A model generated the notes under the pieces. It was not told the origin of the DNA and ran no database searches. It saw only the letters and a program-made list of their open reading frames with translations. DNA of 64,000 nucleotides from Desulforamulus ruminis DSM 2154 (GTDB taxonomy: Bacteria; Bacillota; Desulfotomaculia; Desulfotomaculales; Desulfotomaculaceae): positions 2,616,120 to 2,680,119 of the forward strand of contig NC_015589.1 of the NCBI RefSeq assembly GCF_000215085.1, in the 5' to 3' direction. Below are positions 15,369 through 24,769 of this stretch, piece after piece (within the stretch, counting starts at the first letter, position 1; each line of letters opens with the position of its first letter). The translations under genes were made by a program, and so were the position numbers.

Positions 15369-17322
15369 TCCCGTCCATTAATAATTTGCCCTCCAGTGGT
15401 TGCAGGGACAGGGACAACATGCCGTCCTGGACTTTAAAAATTTCTTTTTCCTGAAGCAAATTCGATAAATTCCTGCCGGAGCAACACCATCTGCCGACAT
15501 CCAGAGAAAGGCCCACCGGTCTTTCAGTATCCGCGTTAAAAAGAATTACCGCCACCTGATTGCTTTGAGGCCGGTTAAATACGTCCAGGCCTTTTTGGAT
15601 CAGCCGGACATATCCATAAACCCGGCCTTGGGTCTGCAGTGAAATCCACCGGCCGGTCTTCAATACAGGAAAACGGTGTCTCAGGGCAATGAGCTTGCGA
15701 TACCACTCCAGCAGCTCTTTGTTCTCTTTGCCCCAGGGATAGGTGGCCCGGTTTAAGGGATCGCCGTAACCGTGCATTCCGGCCTCATCTCCGTAATAAA
15801 TGCAGGGCACTCCCGGAAAGGTCATTTGAATCAAAGAGAGCAGCTTTAACCGCGCAATCCCCAATTCCGTCTGTTCCCGGGTAAAGCGGTAGGCCCTTTG
15901 CTCCTCCTTGGTCAGGGTTTCTTCGGACGGGGCTCCGCTTAAAAGGGTTAAAACCCGGGTGACATCATGGGTCCCCAGCAAATTCATGGTAGAATAAAAA
16001 TACTGCAGGGGATAATTTTCATACAGGTTCATTAAAGCCAAATGGGTCTCCCGGGCATCGGCGTGTCCCAGCAGGAAGTCCAGCCAAATTTTTCGGAAAG
16101 GATAATTCATCACCGAATCCAATTCGGAGCCCAGCAGGTATTCCCGCAGAGCACCGTAACTGACCTTGCGGGAGGCGTCTTCCCACACTTCCCCAATGAG
16201 AACGGACTGGGGATTGACGGATTTCATGGTACGGTAAAACTTCTTTACAAATTCCTCGGGAAGTTCATCCACCACATCCAGACGCCAGCCGCTGGCGCCC
16301 AGTTTCATCCAGTGTTTGAGCACGCTGTCCTCTCCGTCGATGATGAAATTCTGATAAGCAGGGTCTAATTCATTTACATTGGGCAGGGTATCAATGTTCC
16401 ACCAGCAATCATAGGAATCCGGATAGTTAAAAAACCGGTACCAGGAATAATAAGGTGATTCTTTGGACTGGTAGGCCCCCAGTCCGGGATAGCGGCCTTC
16501 CTTGTTAAAGTAAACGCTGTCGCTTCCGGTATGACTGAAAACCCCGTCCAGTATAATACGGATCCCCATTTCCCCCGCCTTTTGACAGAGCTCCTGGAAA
16601 ATACGGTTGTCTCCGAACATGGGATCAATTTGCTTATAGTCGCCCGTGTCATATTTATGATTACTGGAGGCTTCAAAGACGGGGTTAAAATAAATGACAT
16701 TGATGCCCAGTTCTTTTAAATAAGGCAGCTTGGCCATCACTCCGGGCAGATTCCCCCCAAAAATGTCGTAGCATACGGTCTTCCCGGTTTCCGGATCTTT
16801 GCCGTAAGCCGGAACCGCCTCCCAGTTGGGATAAACAATACAGTGTTGTTTAAGATTGAGAACTTCCCCTGAACCATTATAAAAACGGTCCACAAAAATC
16901 TGGTACATGACCGATTCCTTGAACCAGTCCGGCGTTGAGGCGTTGGGGGCATGGACGGTTATCTGGAAGGAAGGCGGTTCATGGGACCACACCTGCCCCA
17001 CCCCACCCAGATCGCGGTGGTTGTTGCCGTAGTAATAGTCCCGCTCATGGTGCCGCACGATAAAGTAATACCACAGCAGCCCCGGAGTGTCCGGGGTTAA
17101 AATTTGAGCTCGGTAGATAAATTTCTCCCGGGTTTGCTCCTCCAGTTCCATGGCAACTTTCTCTTCCCCATGCATTTTCCAAAGTCTCAGAGTCACGGAA
17201 TCCGGAGGTGTGGAAGCATAGACCTCCACCCGCAGGTTCACTTCTTCAGCACAAGGAACAGCCCCAAAGGGGCTGCGGAAAAAGTGATTATGTGTATCAT
17301 GAAGAATTTCAATTGGATTCAC
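15352..17322 (-). CDS. GH13 alpha-glucan hydrolase (neopullulanase/alpha-amylase type)
   Basis: A 656-residue enzyme with an N-terminal beta-sandwich domain (about 1-130, RVEVYASTPPDSVTLRLWKM), then the (beta/alpha)8 catalytic domain and a C-terminal beta domain. All four GH13 regions are visible: DGVFSHTG (I), GWRLDVVDE (II, nucleophile Asp), GEVWED (III, acid/base Glu) and LLGTHD (IV). The N-terminal domain and NHKYDTGDYKQIDPMFG point to the neopullulanase/cyclomaltodextrinase group. No signal peptide is seen, so it probably debranches or trims glycogen in the cytoplasm. It lies between glgA and malQ. Confidence 0.93.
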   Translation of the reverse strand: MNPIEILHDTHNHFFRSPFGAVPCAEEVNLRVEVYASTPPDSVTLRLWKMHGEEKVAMELEEQTREKFIYRAQILTPDTPGLLWYYFIVRHHERDYYYGNNHRDLGGVGQVWSHEPPSFQITVHAPNASTPDWFKESVMYQIFVDRFYNGSGEVLNLKQHCIVYPNWEAVPAYGKDPETGKTVCYDIFGGNLPGVMAKLPYLKELGINVIYFNPVFEASSNHKYDTGDYKQIDPMFGDNRIFQELCQKAGEMGIRIILDGVFSHTGSDSVYFNKEGRYPGLGAYQSKESPYYSWYRFFNYPDSYDCWWNIDTLPNVNELDPAYQNFIIDGEDSVLKHWMKLGASGWRLDVVDELPEEFVKKFYRTMKSVNPQSVLIGEVWEDASRKVSYGALREYLLGSELDSVMNYPFRKIWLDFLLGHADARETHLALMNLYENYPLQYFYSTMNLLGTHDVTRVLTLLSGAPSEETLTKEEQRAYRFTREQTELGIARLKLLSLIQMTFPGVPCIYYGDEAGMHGYGDPLNRATYPWGKENKELLEWYRKLIALRHRFPVLKTGRWISLQTQGRVYGYVRLIQKGLDVFNRPQSNQVAVILFNADTERPVGLSLDVGRWCCSGRNLSNLLQEKEIFKVQDGMLSLSLQPLEGKLLMDGNDHDI

Positions 17323-17362
17323 AGTATCAACACCCTTATTCCTTTATGCTTCTTATTTACTT

Positions 17363-18796
17363 TTAAGGGTTTATCAGCATCTTATACAAGTTTTGATATT
17401 TTAGTGCGGATTTATACCAACTAAAATCACTTTTCATGGCATTTCTGACGATTTTGTTCCAAATTTTCTTCTGCTGATATAAATCAATGGCTTCTTTCAG
17501 GGTAAACAACAAGTCATGGGCATTGTAATTGGCAAAACGGAAACCATTGCCCTCTCCGGTCATTTCGTTATAAGGTTCAACGGTATCCATTAGACCCCCG
17601 GTTTCCCGGACCACCGGGATACACCCGTAGCGCAAGGCAATGATCTGCCCTAGCCCACAGGGCTCGGTGAGAGAAGGCATAACAAAGATGTCCGCCCCTG
17701 CATAAATCACATGGGACAGGTCCTCACTGAAGGTAATCCAGGCTGCCAATTTGTCCGGATAATTCCCGGCCACGCTGCGGAAGAAGGCTTCATATTTTTG
17801 TTCCCCGGTCCCCAGTATCACCATTTGCACATCCAGCGCCAGCAGTTCTTCCAGGATGTGGGCCAGTAAATCCAGCCCCTTATGACCTACCAGTCTGGAG
17901 ACCAGGGCCAGCACGGGAACATCGGCCCTCTGGGGAAGCTGAAAGCAGCTCTGCAAGGCTTTTTTATTTTCTCGCTTCTTGGCCGGCGCCTTGCCATGGT
18001 AGTTTTTGCTTATGAAGGGGTCTGTCCAGGGATCGTACCGTTCATAATCAATGCCATTCACAATGCCTTGCAGTCTTTCGCTTCTCTGCTTTAAAGAGCC
18101 GTCCAGCTTCTCACCATAATAAGGCATTTGAATTTCCCGGGCATAGGTTTCACTGACGGTGGTGATCAGGTCTGAATAGTGAATGCCGCCTTTCATAAAA
18201 TTCACCTGATCATAGAATTCAATGCCTTCCGGTGTAAAATATTCCTGGCCTAACCCCAGCAGGTCCCCCAAAATTTCCCCCGGGAAAACCCCCTGATAGT
18301 TTAAATTATGGATGGTAAACACCGTGCGGAGCCGTTGGTAAAAGGGATCCGTCCCATAATGGGCTTTTAAAAAAACACTGACCATTCCCGTATGCCAATC
18401 GTGACAATGGAGAATATCCGGAACAAAATCCAAATGCGGCAGGGCCTCCAAAACCGCCCGGCAGAAAAAAGCGAAACGTTCCGCCTCATCCCCATGATCG
18501 TAAAGACCCGGTCGGTTAAAGTAATATTCATTATCAATGAAGTAAAAGGGAACCCCTTCAAAGATTAACTCCTGTACGCCACAGTACTGTTTTCTCCACC
18601 CCAAGGGGACGGTCAACTCTTTTACAGTCACCATGGCCTGTTTGAAATGATCCGGTATATCTCCGTATTTCGGTAAAACAACCCGGACATCCAGTCCCTG
18701 TTTGCGCAATTCTCTGGGCAACGACCCGATTACATCGGCCAGACCCCCTGTTTTAACAAAGGGAACCCCTTCCGAGGCCACAAATAGCACTTTCAT
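17363..18796 (-). CDS. glgA: Glycogen synthase (ADP-glucose dependent, GT5)
   Basis: A 477-residue GT5 enzyme that adds glucose from ADP-glucose to the non-reducing end of alpha-1,4-glucan. The N-terminal ADP-glucose binding motif KTGGLADVIGSLP (residues 16-28) is present, as are LHCHDWHTG and FTIHNLNYQGVFP. The C-terminal domain has LVSRLVGHKGLDL and the catalytic PSLTEPCGLGQIIALRYG stretch. Full length for the family. It follows glgD by 20 bases. Confidence 0.97.
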   Translation of the reverse strand: MKVLFVASEGVPFVKTGGLADVIGSLPRELRKQGLDVRVVLPKYGDIPDHFKQAMVTVKELTVPLGWRKQYCGVQELIFEGVPFYFIDNEYYFNRPGLYDHGDEAERFAFFCRAVLEALPHLDFVPDILHCHDWHTGMVSVFLKAHYGTDPFYQRLRTVFTIHNLNYQGVFPGEILGDLLGLGQEYFTPEGIEFYDQVNFMKGGIHYSDLITTVSETYAREIQMPYYGEKLDGSLKQRSERLQGIVNGIDYERYDPWTDPFISKNYHGKAPAKKRENKKALQSCFQLPQRADVPVLALVSRLVGHKGLDLLAHILEELLALDVQMVILGTGEQKYEAFFRSVAGNYPDKLAAWITFSEDLSHVIYAGADIFVMPSLTEPCGLGQIIALRYGCIPVVRETGGLMDTVEPYNEMTGEGNGFRFANYNAHDLLFTLKEAIDLYQQKKIWNKIVRNAMKSDFSWYKSALKYQNLYKMLINP

Positions 18797-18816
18797 TCTT
18801 TGTGCACCTCCCCATA

Positions 18817-19932
18817 TTAAATGACCGTTCTTTTCCGGATAACCAGCGGGTAATGCTTCTCCCCCTTCAGGTGCTTGCCTCTGGTTACCACCACCTGTTT
18901 TTCAGAAATAACATTTTCTAAAAGAGCATCCTCTTCAACCACACAGCTTTCCATAATCACGCTGTTCCGCACGCAGGCTCCTTTATGAATCTTCACACCC
19001 CTGAATAAAATGCTGTTTTCCACCGTCCCCTCAATGACGCATTCATTTGCCACCAGCGCATTTTGGGTTTTTGCGGTCTCCTTATAGCGGGTGGGAGCGC
19101 CGTCTGCCACCTTGGTATAAATAACGCCATGTTTAAAAAATAATTCCTGTCCTATCTCCGGTGTTAGCAGGTCCATATTATGCTGGTAATAGCTCTGAAT
19201 GGAATCAATGTAAGCCAGATAACCCTGGTGCCGGTAACCGTAAATCTTCAATTTATGCAGGTTTTTGATCAGCCCGTCCTTTACAAAATCACAGTCCCCC
19301 CGGGAGGCGCAGCCGTTAATCAAGTCCACCAGCAGGGATTTTTCCATGATGGCCATTTCCATAAACACCTTTCCGGCCTTCCGGTCCACCGGATTCATTG
19401 CCATATCCACCACTCTCCCGTCATCCTCCGTTTCAATGACGGTGCAATGGGCTAAATTTTCTCTGCCGGTACTTACTTTATAGAGAATGGTCATATCCGC
19501 CTTGGTCTCCTGATGAAAACGGAAGGCCGCTTTATAATCCAAATTGCAGATCATATTGCTCCCACTGATGATGACATATTTTTGCCTGCTGAAGTCAATG
19601 TAATCCAGATGACTGCAAAAATGTCTCAAATCCCACCGGTAAATGCCCATGGGATAATGAATTTGCGCCGGAGGCAAAAAGAAAAGTCCGTCCCTTTTGC
19701 GATCTAAGTCCCATTCCTTGCCCCGGCCCATGTGGTCCAAGAGTGAGCGGTATTTTTGGGGCGTAATAATTCCCACATTCCGTATGCCCGAATTAACCAT
19801 ATTGGAAAGTACAAAGTCAATAATCCTGTAGCGCCCGCCGGTGGGTACAGCGGCCACCGGACGGTAATAACTAAGCTCCTTTAAAAATCCCTCATTTTCC
19901 ATTAAATTAATAATCCCCATGACATCTTTCAT
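18817..19932 (-). CDS. glgD: Glucose-1-phosphate adenylyltransferase, GlgD subunit
   Basis: A 371-residue homologue of GlgC that in Firmicutes forms a GlgC/GlgD heteromer and tunes the enzyme. The nucleotidyltransferase N-terminus is divergent (PVAAVPTGGRYRIIDFVLSN). The usual GlgC G-G-x-G-x-R-L loop is missing, as expected for the less active GlgD chain. A left-handed beta-helix follows (NECVIEGTVENSILFRGVKI). The open frame reaches 19947; I chose ATG 19932, placed five bases after GGGGGTGAT. It lies between glgC and glgA. Confidence 0.95.
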   Translation of the reverse strand: MKDVMGIINLMENEGFLKELSYYRPVAAVPTGGRYRIIDFVLSNMVNSGIRNVGIITPQKYRSLLDHMGRGKEWDLDRKRDGLFFLPPAQIHYPMGIYRWDLRHFCSHLDYIDFSRQKYVIISGSNMICNLDYKAAFRFHQETKADMTILYKVSTGRENLAHCTVIETEDDGRVVDMAMNPVDRKAGKVFMEMAIMEKSLLVDLINGCASRGDCDFVKDGLIKNLHKLKIYGYRHQGYLAYIDSIQSYYQHNMDLLTPEIGQELFFKHGVIYTKVADGAPTRYKETAKTQNALVANECVIEGTVENSILFRGVKIHKGACVRNSVIMESCVVEEDALLENVISEKQVVVTRGKHLKGEKHYPLVIRKRTVI

Positions 19933-19977
19933 TCCCATCACCCCCATCCGGCATACGCTGAAAAAATCCTCTTTCCT

Positions 19978-21189
19978 TTAGGCGCAACTGCCCAAGAGCG
20001 CACATTTCTTGCTGACCTTAACATCCTTGGGTACCACAATATTCCCGGCCACCACCGTTACGCCGGAACAATCCTGGTTGTTGCATTGCTCGCACTTCTG
20101 CTTGCGGCAGCCAATTTCGCAGTTATTCTCCACCACGGTATCCACACCGATAATGGCTTTCTCAATTTTAACATTCTCTCCGATTTTAACGTTGGGCATA
20201 ATGATGGAATCTCTGATTTGACTTCCTTCTCCAATGGTGACTCCCGGGAACAACACGGAATGGCAAACGTCTCCATAAACGAGGCATCCTTCATTGACCA
20301 AAGAGCAGCGTATTTTTGCAGTGGGTGCAATATATTGAGGTGGTTGTGTGGGATTTACGGAGTAAATTCTCCATTGTGCATCGTTGAGATTTAATTGGGG
20401 ATCGTCCACCAGTAGGTCCATATTCGCCTGCCAGAGACTTTCAATGGTTCCGACGTCCCGCCAGTACCCTTTAAAGGGATAGGCAAAAAGCCGTTCCTTT
20501 TCTTTTAGCATCAAGGGAATAATATTTTTGCCAAAATCATTACTGGAGCGGGGGTTCCGCTCGTCTTCTTCCAGATAATTTTTTAATAGCTGCCAGTTAA
20601 ATATATAAACACCCATGGATGCCAGATTATTCTTAGGGCTAGCGGGTTTTTCCTCAAACTCCAGGATTCGTTCCTGGGGGTCTGTGTTCATAATGCCAAA
20701 ACTGCCGGCTTCTTCCCAGGGTACTTCGATAACGGCAATGGTGGCATCCGCCTTTTTTTCTTTGTGATAATCCAGCATCAAGGAGTAATCCATTTTATAA
20801 ATATGATCTCCGGAAAGAACCAGCACATAAGTGGGGTCGTATTGATCCACATACTCAATATTCTGATAGATGGCGTTGGCGGTGCCCTTGTACCATTCTC
20901 CCCCCAATTCTTTAACGAAAGGAGGGAGTACGGTGACCCCACCGTTTTTACGGTCCAAATCCCAGTGACTGCCAATACCGATATAGGTATTTAAAGCCAG
21001 CGGTTGATACTGAGTTAGTACCCCAACGGTATCAATGCCGGAGTTAACGCAATTACTCAAGGTGAAATCAATAATACGGTACTTTCCGCCGAAAGGAACC
21101 GCCGGCTTCGCCAGTTTTTTCGTTAAAACCCCCAGCCGGCTTCCCTGTCCACCCGCCAATAGCATGGCAATGCATTCTTTTTTGCCCAT
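19978..21189 (-). CDS. glgC: Glucose-1-phosphate adenylyltransferase, catalytic subunit, with Cys-rich tail
   Basis: A 403-residue enzyme making ADP-glucose from glucose-1-phosphate and ATP, the committed step of glycogen synthesis. Signature sequences are [12 protein letters not shown] (residues 13-24), [35 protein letters not shown] and EFEEKP, then a beta-helix C-terminal domain. Unusual: the last 50 residues carry eight cysteines ([18 protein letters not shown], later [10 protein letters not shown]), a density not normal for GlgC. This may bind a metal or act as a redox switch. It lies between glgB and glgD. Confidence 0.96.
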   Translation of the reverse strand: MGKKECIAMLLAGGQGSRLGVLTKKLAKPAVPFGGKYRIIDFTLSNCVNSGIDTVGVLTQYQPLALNTYIGIGSHWDLDRKNGGVTVLPPFVKELGGEWYKGTANAIYQNIEYVDQYDPTYVLVLSGDHIYKMDYSLMLDYHKEKKADATIAVIEVPWEEAGSFGIMNTDPQERILEFEEKPASPKNNLASMGVYIFNWQLLKNYLEEDERNPRSSNDFGKNIIPLMLKEKERLFAYPFKGYWRDVGTIESLWQANMDLLVDDPQLNLNDAQWRIYSVNPTQPPQYIAPTAKIRCSLVNEGCLVYGDVCHSVLFPGVTIGEGSQIRDSIIMPNVKIGENVKIEKAIIGVDTVVENNCEIGCRKQKCEQCNNQDCSGVTVVAGNIVVPKDVKVSKKCALLGSCA

Positions 21190-21245
21190 AAAACCCCTCC
21201 TTTGGTTGCACCCTAAATTTCTGTCCGATAAATCGAAACCACCTG

Positions 21246-23195
21246 TTACCGTACTGCTGGTTTAAGAAAAACAACGGCTAAAGGTGGTATTTTCATTTCC
21301 AGGGAGAAGGGTTGATTATGCCAGGAAATCTTCTCAGCCCGTAAAATCCCGTTATTCTGTCCGGACCCTCCATAAATTTCCCAATCACTGTTAAAGACCT
21401 CCCGGTAGGCAACCCCCTGGGGCACACCGATGCGGTATCCTTCCCGCAGGACCGGAGTAAAATTACAGAGGATAATGGTAAAATCCCTTAAATCCCTGGC
21501 CTTTCTCATAAAGGTAATAATACTTTGATTGTTGTTGTGGGGATCAATCCATTGAAACCCTTCGCCGTGATGATCCAACTGCCAGAGGCTTTTTTCCCTT
21601 TGATAAAAATGATTCAGTTCCCTTACATAGCAATGCAGCTTTTGGTGCAGGTCATAATCTAATAAATGCCAATCAAGGCTCTGGTATTCCTGCCATTCTA
21701 AAAACTGTCCAAATTCCCCTCCCATAAAGAGCAATTTTTTCCCGGGATGGGCCATCATATAGCCGTACAGGGTTCTTAAATTGGCAAATTTTTGCCAGTA
21801 ATCTCCAGGCATTTTATTGATCAATGACTTTTTCCCGTGCACCACCTCATCATGGGAAAGGGGAAGAATGAAATTTTCGGAGTAGGTATACATAAAAGAA
21901 AAGGTTAATTGTTGATGGGCCCACTTACGGTGAACCGGGTCCATTTCCATATATTTTAAAATGTCATTCATCCAGCCCATATTCCATTTATAATTGTAGC
22001 CCAGTCCTCCCAGATAAGTGGGTCCCGTGACCCTGGGCCAGGCAGTGGATTCTTCGGCAATCATCAGTGCCTGAGGAAATCGATCAAACACCACTTCGTT
22101 CAGCTTTTTCATAAAAGCAATGGCCTCGAGGTTCTCCCTGCCTCCGTAAACATTGGGGACCCATTGACCGGGCCCCCGGCCAAAGTTCAAATAAAGCATA
22201 AAGGCCACGGCATCCACCCGCAAGCCGTCGATATGGTACAGGTCCAGCCAGAACAAGGCGTTGGAAATTAAAAAGCTGATCACTTCCGGCTGACTGAAAT
22301 TAAAATTCCGGGTCCCCCATTGCTGGTTATCCGCCCGCAGGGAATCCGGGCCTTCATAAAGAGGTGTACCGTCAAAATTGATCAGCCCGTGGCTATCCCG
22401 GCAGAAATGACCGGGTACCCAGTCTAAAATCACACCCAAACCCTTTTGATGGCATTGATCCACAAAATACATAAAATCATGGGGATTCCCGTAGCGGCTG
22501 CTGGCTGCAAAGTAACCGGTGGTTTGATAACCCCAGGAACCGTCGTAAGGATGCTCCATAACCGGCAGCAGTTCAATATGGGTGTATCCCATCCCCAGTG
22601 CATAGTCAACTAATTGGTGAGCCAGTTCCCGGTAAGAAAGAAAACAGCCGTTCTTTCTCCTCCAGGAACCAAGATGAACTTCGTAAATATTGACCGGTCG
22701 TTCATAAACAGGACAAGCGGACTGCTCCTGCCGCCAAGATCCGTCCTGCCAGGGATAACCCGCCAGGGAAAAAATCTTGGAAGCCGTTGAAGGTCTGCTT
22801 TCGGCAAAAAAACCGCAGGGATCTGCTTTTAAATACACCTCCCCCCTTGGTGTATGAATCTCGTATTTGTAAAGCTCCTCATCTTTCAACCCGGGAATAA
22901 AAAGGGACCAAACTCCTGATTGCCCGATTTTTTTCATGCAATGAGCTTGTCCCTGCCATTTGTTAAAATTACCAACAACCCGTACATCCCTGGCATTGGG
23001 AGCCCAAAGGGTAAACCGGACTCCTGACGCCCCTTCTGCTTCAACCCGATGGGCACCGAATACTTGGTAAATATTAAAGTGATTTCCCTGGTGAAATAAA
23101 TACAAATCATACTCGCTGGGTATTTGGGGAAGATAGCTTATACCAATTCCACCCTTCTTATGAATTGGATTCCGGTGCGGATAATAAAAGATCAT
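21246..23195 (-). CDS. glgB: 1,4-alpha-glucan branching enzyme
   Basis: A 649-residue GH13 enzyme that introduces alpha-1,6 branches. The N-terminal CBM48 domain ([20 protein letters not shown]) precedes the catalytic barrel. That domain shows [23 protein letters not shown] (nucleophile Asp), IAEESTAWP (acid/base Glu) and [12 protein letters not shown]. It is the promoter-proximal gene of the six-gene glycogen operon. The ATG at 23195 has an AAAAGGGG just upstream with rather short spacing; no better start is seen. It is separated from pheA by 154 bases, in which no clear operator is visible. Confidence 0.96.
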   Translation of the reverse strand: MIFYYPHRNPIHKKGGIGISYLPQIPSEYDLYLFHQGNHFNIYQVFGAHRVEAEGASGVRFTLWAPNARDVRVVGNFNKWQGQAHCMKKIGQSGVWSLFIPGLKDEELYKYEIHTPRGEVYLKADPCGFFAESRPSTASKIFSLAGYPWQDGSWRQEQSACPVYERPVNIYEVHLGSWRRKNGCFLSYRELAHQLVDYALGMGYTHIELLPVMEHPYDGSWGYQTTGYFAASSRYGNPHDFMYFVDQCHQKGLGVILDWVPGHFCRDSHGLINFDGTPLYEGPDSLRADNQQWGTRNFNFSQPEVISFLISNALFWLDLYHIDGLRVDAVAFMLYLNFGRGPGQWVPNVYGGRENLEAIAFMKKLNEVVFDRFPQALMIAEESTAWPRVTGPTYLGGLGYNYKWNMGWMNDILKYMEMDPVHRKWAHQQLTFSFMYTYSENFILPLSHDEVVHGKKSLINKMPGDYWQKFANLRTLYGYMMAHPGKKLLFMGGEFGQFLEWQEYQSLDWHLLDYDLHQKLHCYVRELNHFYQREKSLWQLDHHGEGFQWIDPHNNNQSIITFMRKARDLRDFTIILCNFTPVLREGYRIGVPQGVAYREVFNSDWEIYGGSGQNNGILRAEKISWHNQPFSLEMKIPPLAVVFLKPAVR

Positions 23196-23349
23196 ACCCC
23201 TTTTCGTTTTTCACACGTTACCTGTTAATCTTATTTATAGCATACTATATTTACTAAAAAATTCCTATAGATTTATTAAAAAGTTTCACTGCGAATATCG
23301 AGTTGTCACGCCTCTTCACGGCATTTTAAGACTCATTTGTCCTTTATTT

Positions 23350-24189
23350 TTAATGCTTGAATTTGCGATAACACCCTAATATTCTGAGGGCTATAATTTG
23401 CTTATCAACTTCCCTCAGGGCCCTGTAAACAGCCGGATTCTCTAAATGACCATCCAGATCAATAAAGAAAATATATTCTCCCAGCCGGGTTTTGGCAGGA
23501 CGGGATTCAATTTTCGTCAGGTTAATTCCTTCCCGGGCGAATTCTTTAAGAATATTATACAACGCCCCCTGCCGGTCATGGATATGCAGCAGCAGGGAGA
23601 TTTTGTACTCTGCCGGTTTTTTCTCCGCTTCTCCCGGTTTTTCTCTACCGACAACAACAAACCGGGTATAATTATTTTTCATATTCTGGATGTTTTCGCA
23701 GACCTTTACCAGGTTATAGCGTATTCCGGCCTCGGCGTTCCCGATGGCCGCCACCCCCAAGCCGCATTCACGGATAACCCGGGCGGCCGCGGCAGTACTT
23801 ACCATTTCCTGCAGCTTGGCCCCGGGAAGCTGCTGGGATAAAAATTCGCTGCACTGGGCCAAGGGCTGGGGATGGGACAAAACCAGTCCGATTTGATCCA
23901 GGGTTGTTTCCGGCCTGGCCAGTAAGTGGTGCTGAACCGGAACAATGATTTCACCGGTAATACTCAGAGCTTCATTCCTAACCAGCAGGTCTAAAGTCCT
24001 TACCACCGTTCCTTCGCAGGAATTTTCCAGGGGAAGCACGCCGGCGTTTAATGTCCCCTGGACCACCGCCTGACAAACCGCTTCCAGTGTGGAACAAGGG
24101 GCCAGTAAATCTTTGCGGTCTCCCGCATACAGTAAGGCCGCTTTTTCCGAATAAGTGCCCTCGGGCCCTAAATAGCCAATACCCTTCAA
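23350..24189 (-). CDS. pheA: Prephenate dehydratase with ACT domain
   Basis: A 279-residue enzyme converting prephenate to phenylpyruvate in phenylalanine synthesis. GYLGPEGTYSEKAA opens the catalytic domain, with the catalytic Thr-Arg-Phe motif at YTRFVVVG. A C-terminal ACT domain for feedback by phenylalanine follows (HDRQGALYNILKEFAREGIN then LTKIESRP). The frame begins at TTG 24204, but GGGAGGG six bases before TTG 24189 marks that as the start. No chorismate mutase domain is fused. It is controlled by the T-box leader upstream. Confidence 0.95.
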   Translation of the reverse strand: MKGIGYLGPEGTYSEKAALLYAGDRKDLLAPCSTLEAVCQAVVQGTLNAGVLPLENSCEGTVVRTLDLLVRNEALSITGEIIVPVQHHLLARPETTLDQIGLVLSHPQPLAQCSEFLSQQLPGAKLQEMVSTAAAARVIRECGLGVAAIGNAEAGIRYNLVKVCENIQNMKNNYTRFVVVGREKPGEAEKKPAEYKISLLLHIHDRQGALYNILKEFAREGINLTKIESRPAKTRLGEYIFFIDLDGHLENPAVYRALREVDKQIIALRILGCYRKFKH

Positions 24190-24221
24190 CGCAATCCCTC
24201 CCAATTCAATTTATAAAACAA

Positions 24222-24510
24222 AAAAGCCTCTCATCCGAAAGGGACGAGAAGCTATGCTTGCCGCGTTACCACCCTAGTTGACACCCGTAAGTGCCCACCT
24301 CTGACAGGTACGGGAAATAAAATCCGATACCCGCTTCCCTGTAACGGGGGAAGAGTTCGGCCTGACCTACCACCCCTAAGGGTTTCAGCCGGCATCTTCG
24401 GAGAGAACTTCAATCAGCCATGTTTGAAAACACTCCCAGTCTATGGTGTTTTCTCCCTGGAAAACTGGGTCCGACCTACTTTGCTCCTGCATCGATGTTG
24501 ATATGAATTG
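24222..24510 (-). promoter_or_regulatory. T-box leader of pheA, probably tRNA-Phe responsive
   Basis: Read on the minus strand, the leader ends with the T-box core AGGGTGGTAACGCGG (near 24280-24265). The intrinsic terminator GCTTCTCGTCC...GGATGAGAGGC plus TTTTTTG (24255-24222) follows. The TGGT bulge would pair with an NCCA end whose discriminator is A, as in tRNA-Phe. A TTC triplet within TGAAGTTCTCTCC (about 24405) sits where the specifier loop is expected, which is a tentative Phe assignment. Uncharged tRNA would promote antitermination and pheA expression. Confidence 0.9.
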
Positions 24511-24579
24511 GAAGTATTTTATCATGCCACTGCTGATAATTCAAGATGAATTCACTTCCTGGCCTCCGGCGGCTTTATC

Positions 24580-24747
24580 TTAAAATATCTCAAAAGCAAA
24601 GATAAAAACAATGAGCAGTGCAATGCCCAACAGCAGTGAATAGCTGATTAATTTCTTTTCAATGGGCTGTAATTCAAAATATTCATCTTCATAGCTTGCC
24701 GGCGCTGCAACCACCTGATCTGTTTCTCGAACTTTTTCTTCCGTCAT
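24580..24747 (-). CDS. Small single-pass membrane protein
   Basis: A 55-residue protein: an acidic N-terminal half (MTEEKVRETDQVVAAP, then SYEDEYFELQPIEKK) and one C-terminal membrane helix (ISYSLLLGIALLIVFIFAF). It has a strong RBS (GGAGGG, eight bases before ATG 24747). It lies 22 bases downstream of the YeiH-type transporter gene on the same strand, so it is very likely cotranscribed and may be an accessory subunit. I do not recognise the family. Confidence 0.75.
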   Translation of the reverse strand: MTEEKVRETDQVVAAPASYEDEYFELQPIEKKLISYSLLLGIALLIVFIFAFEIF

Positions 24748-24769
24748 GTGCTTTCCCTCCTTACCCTAT

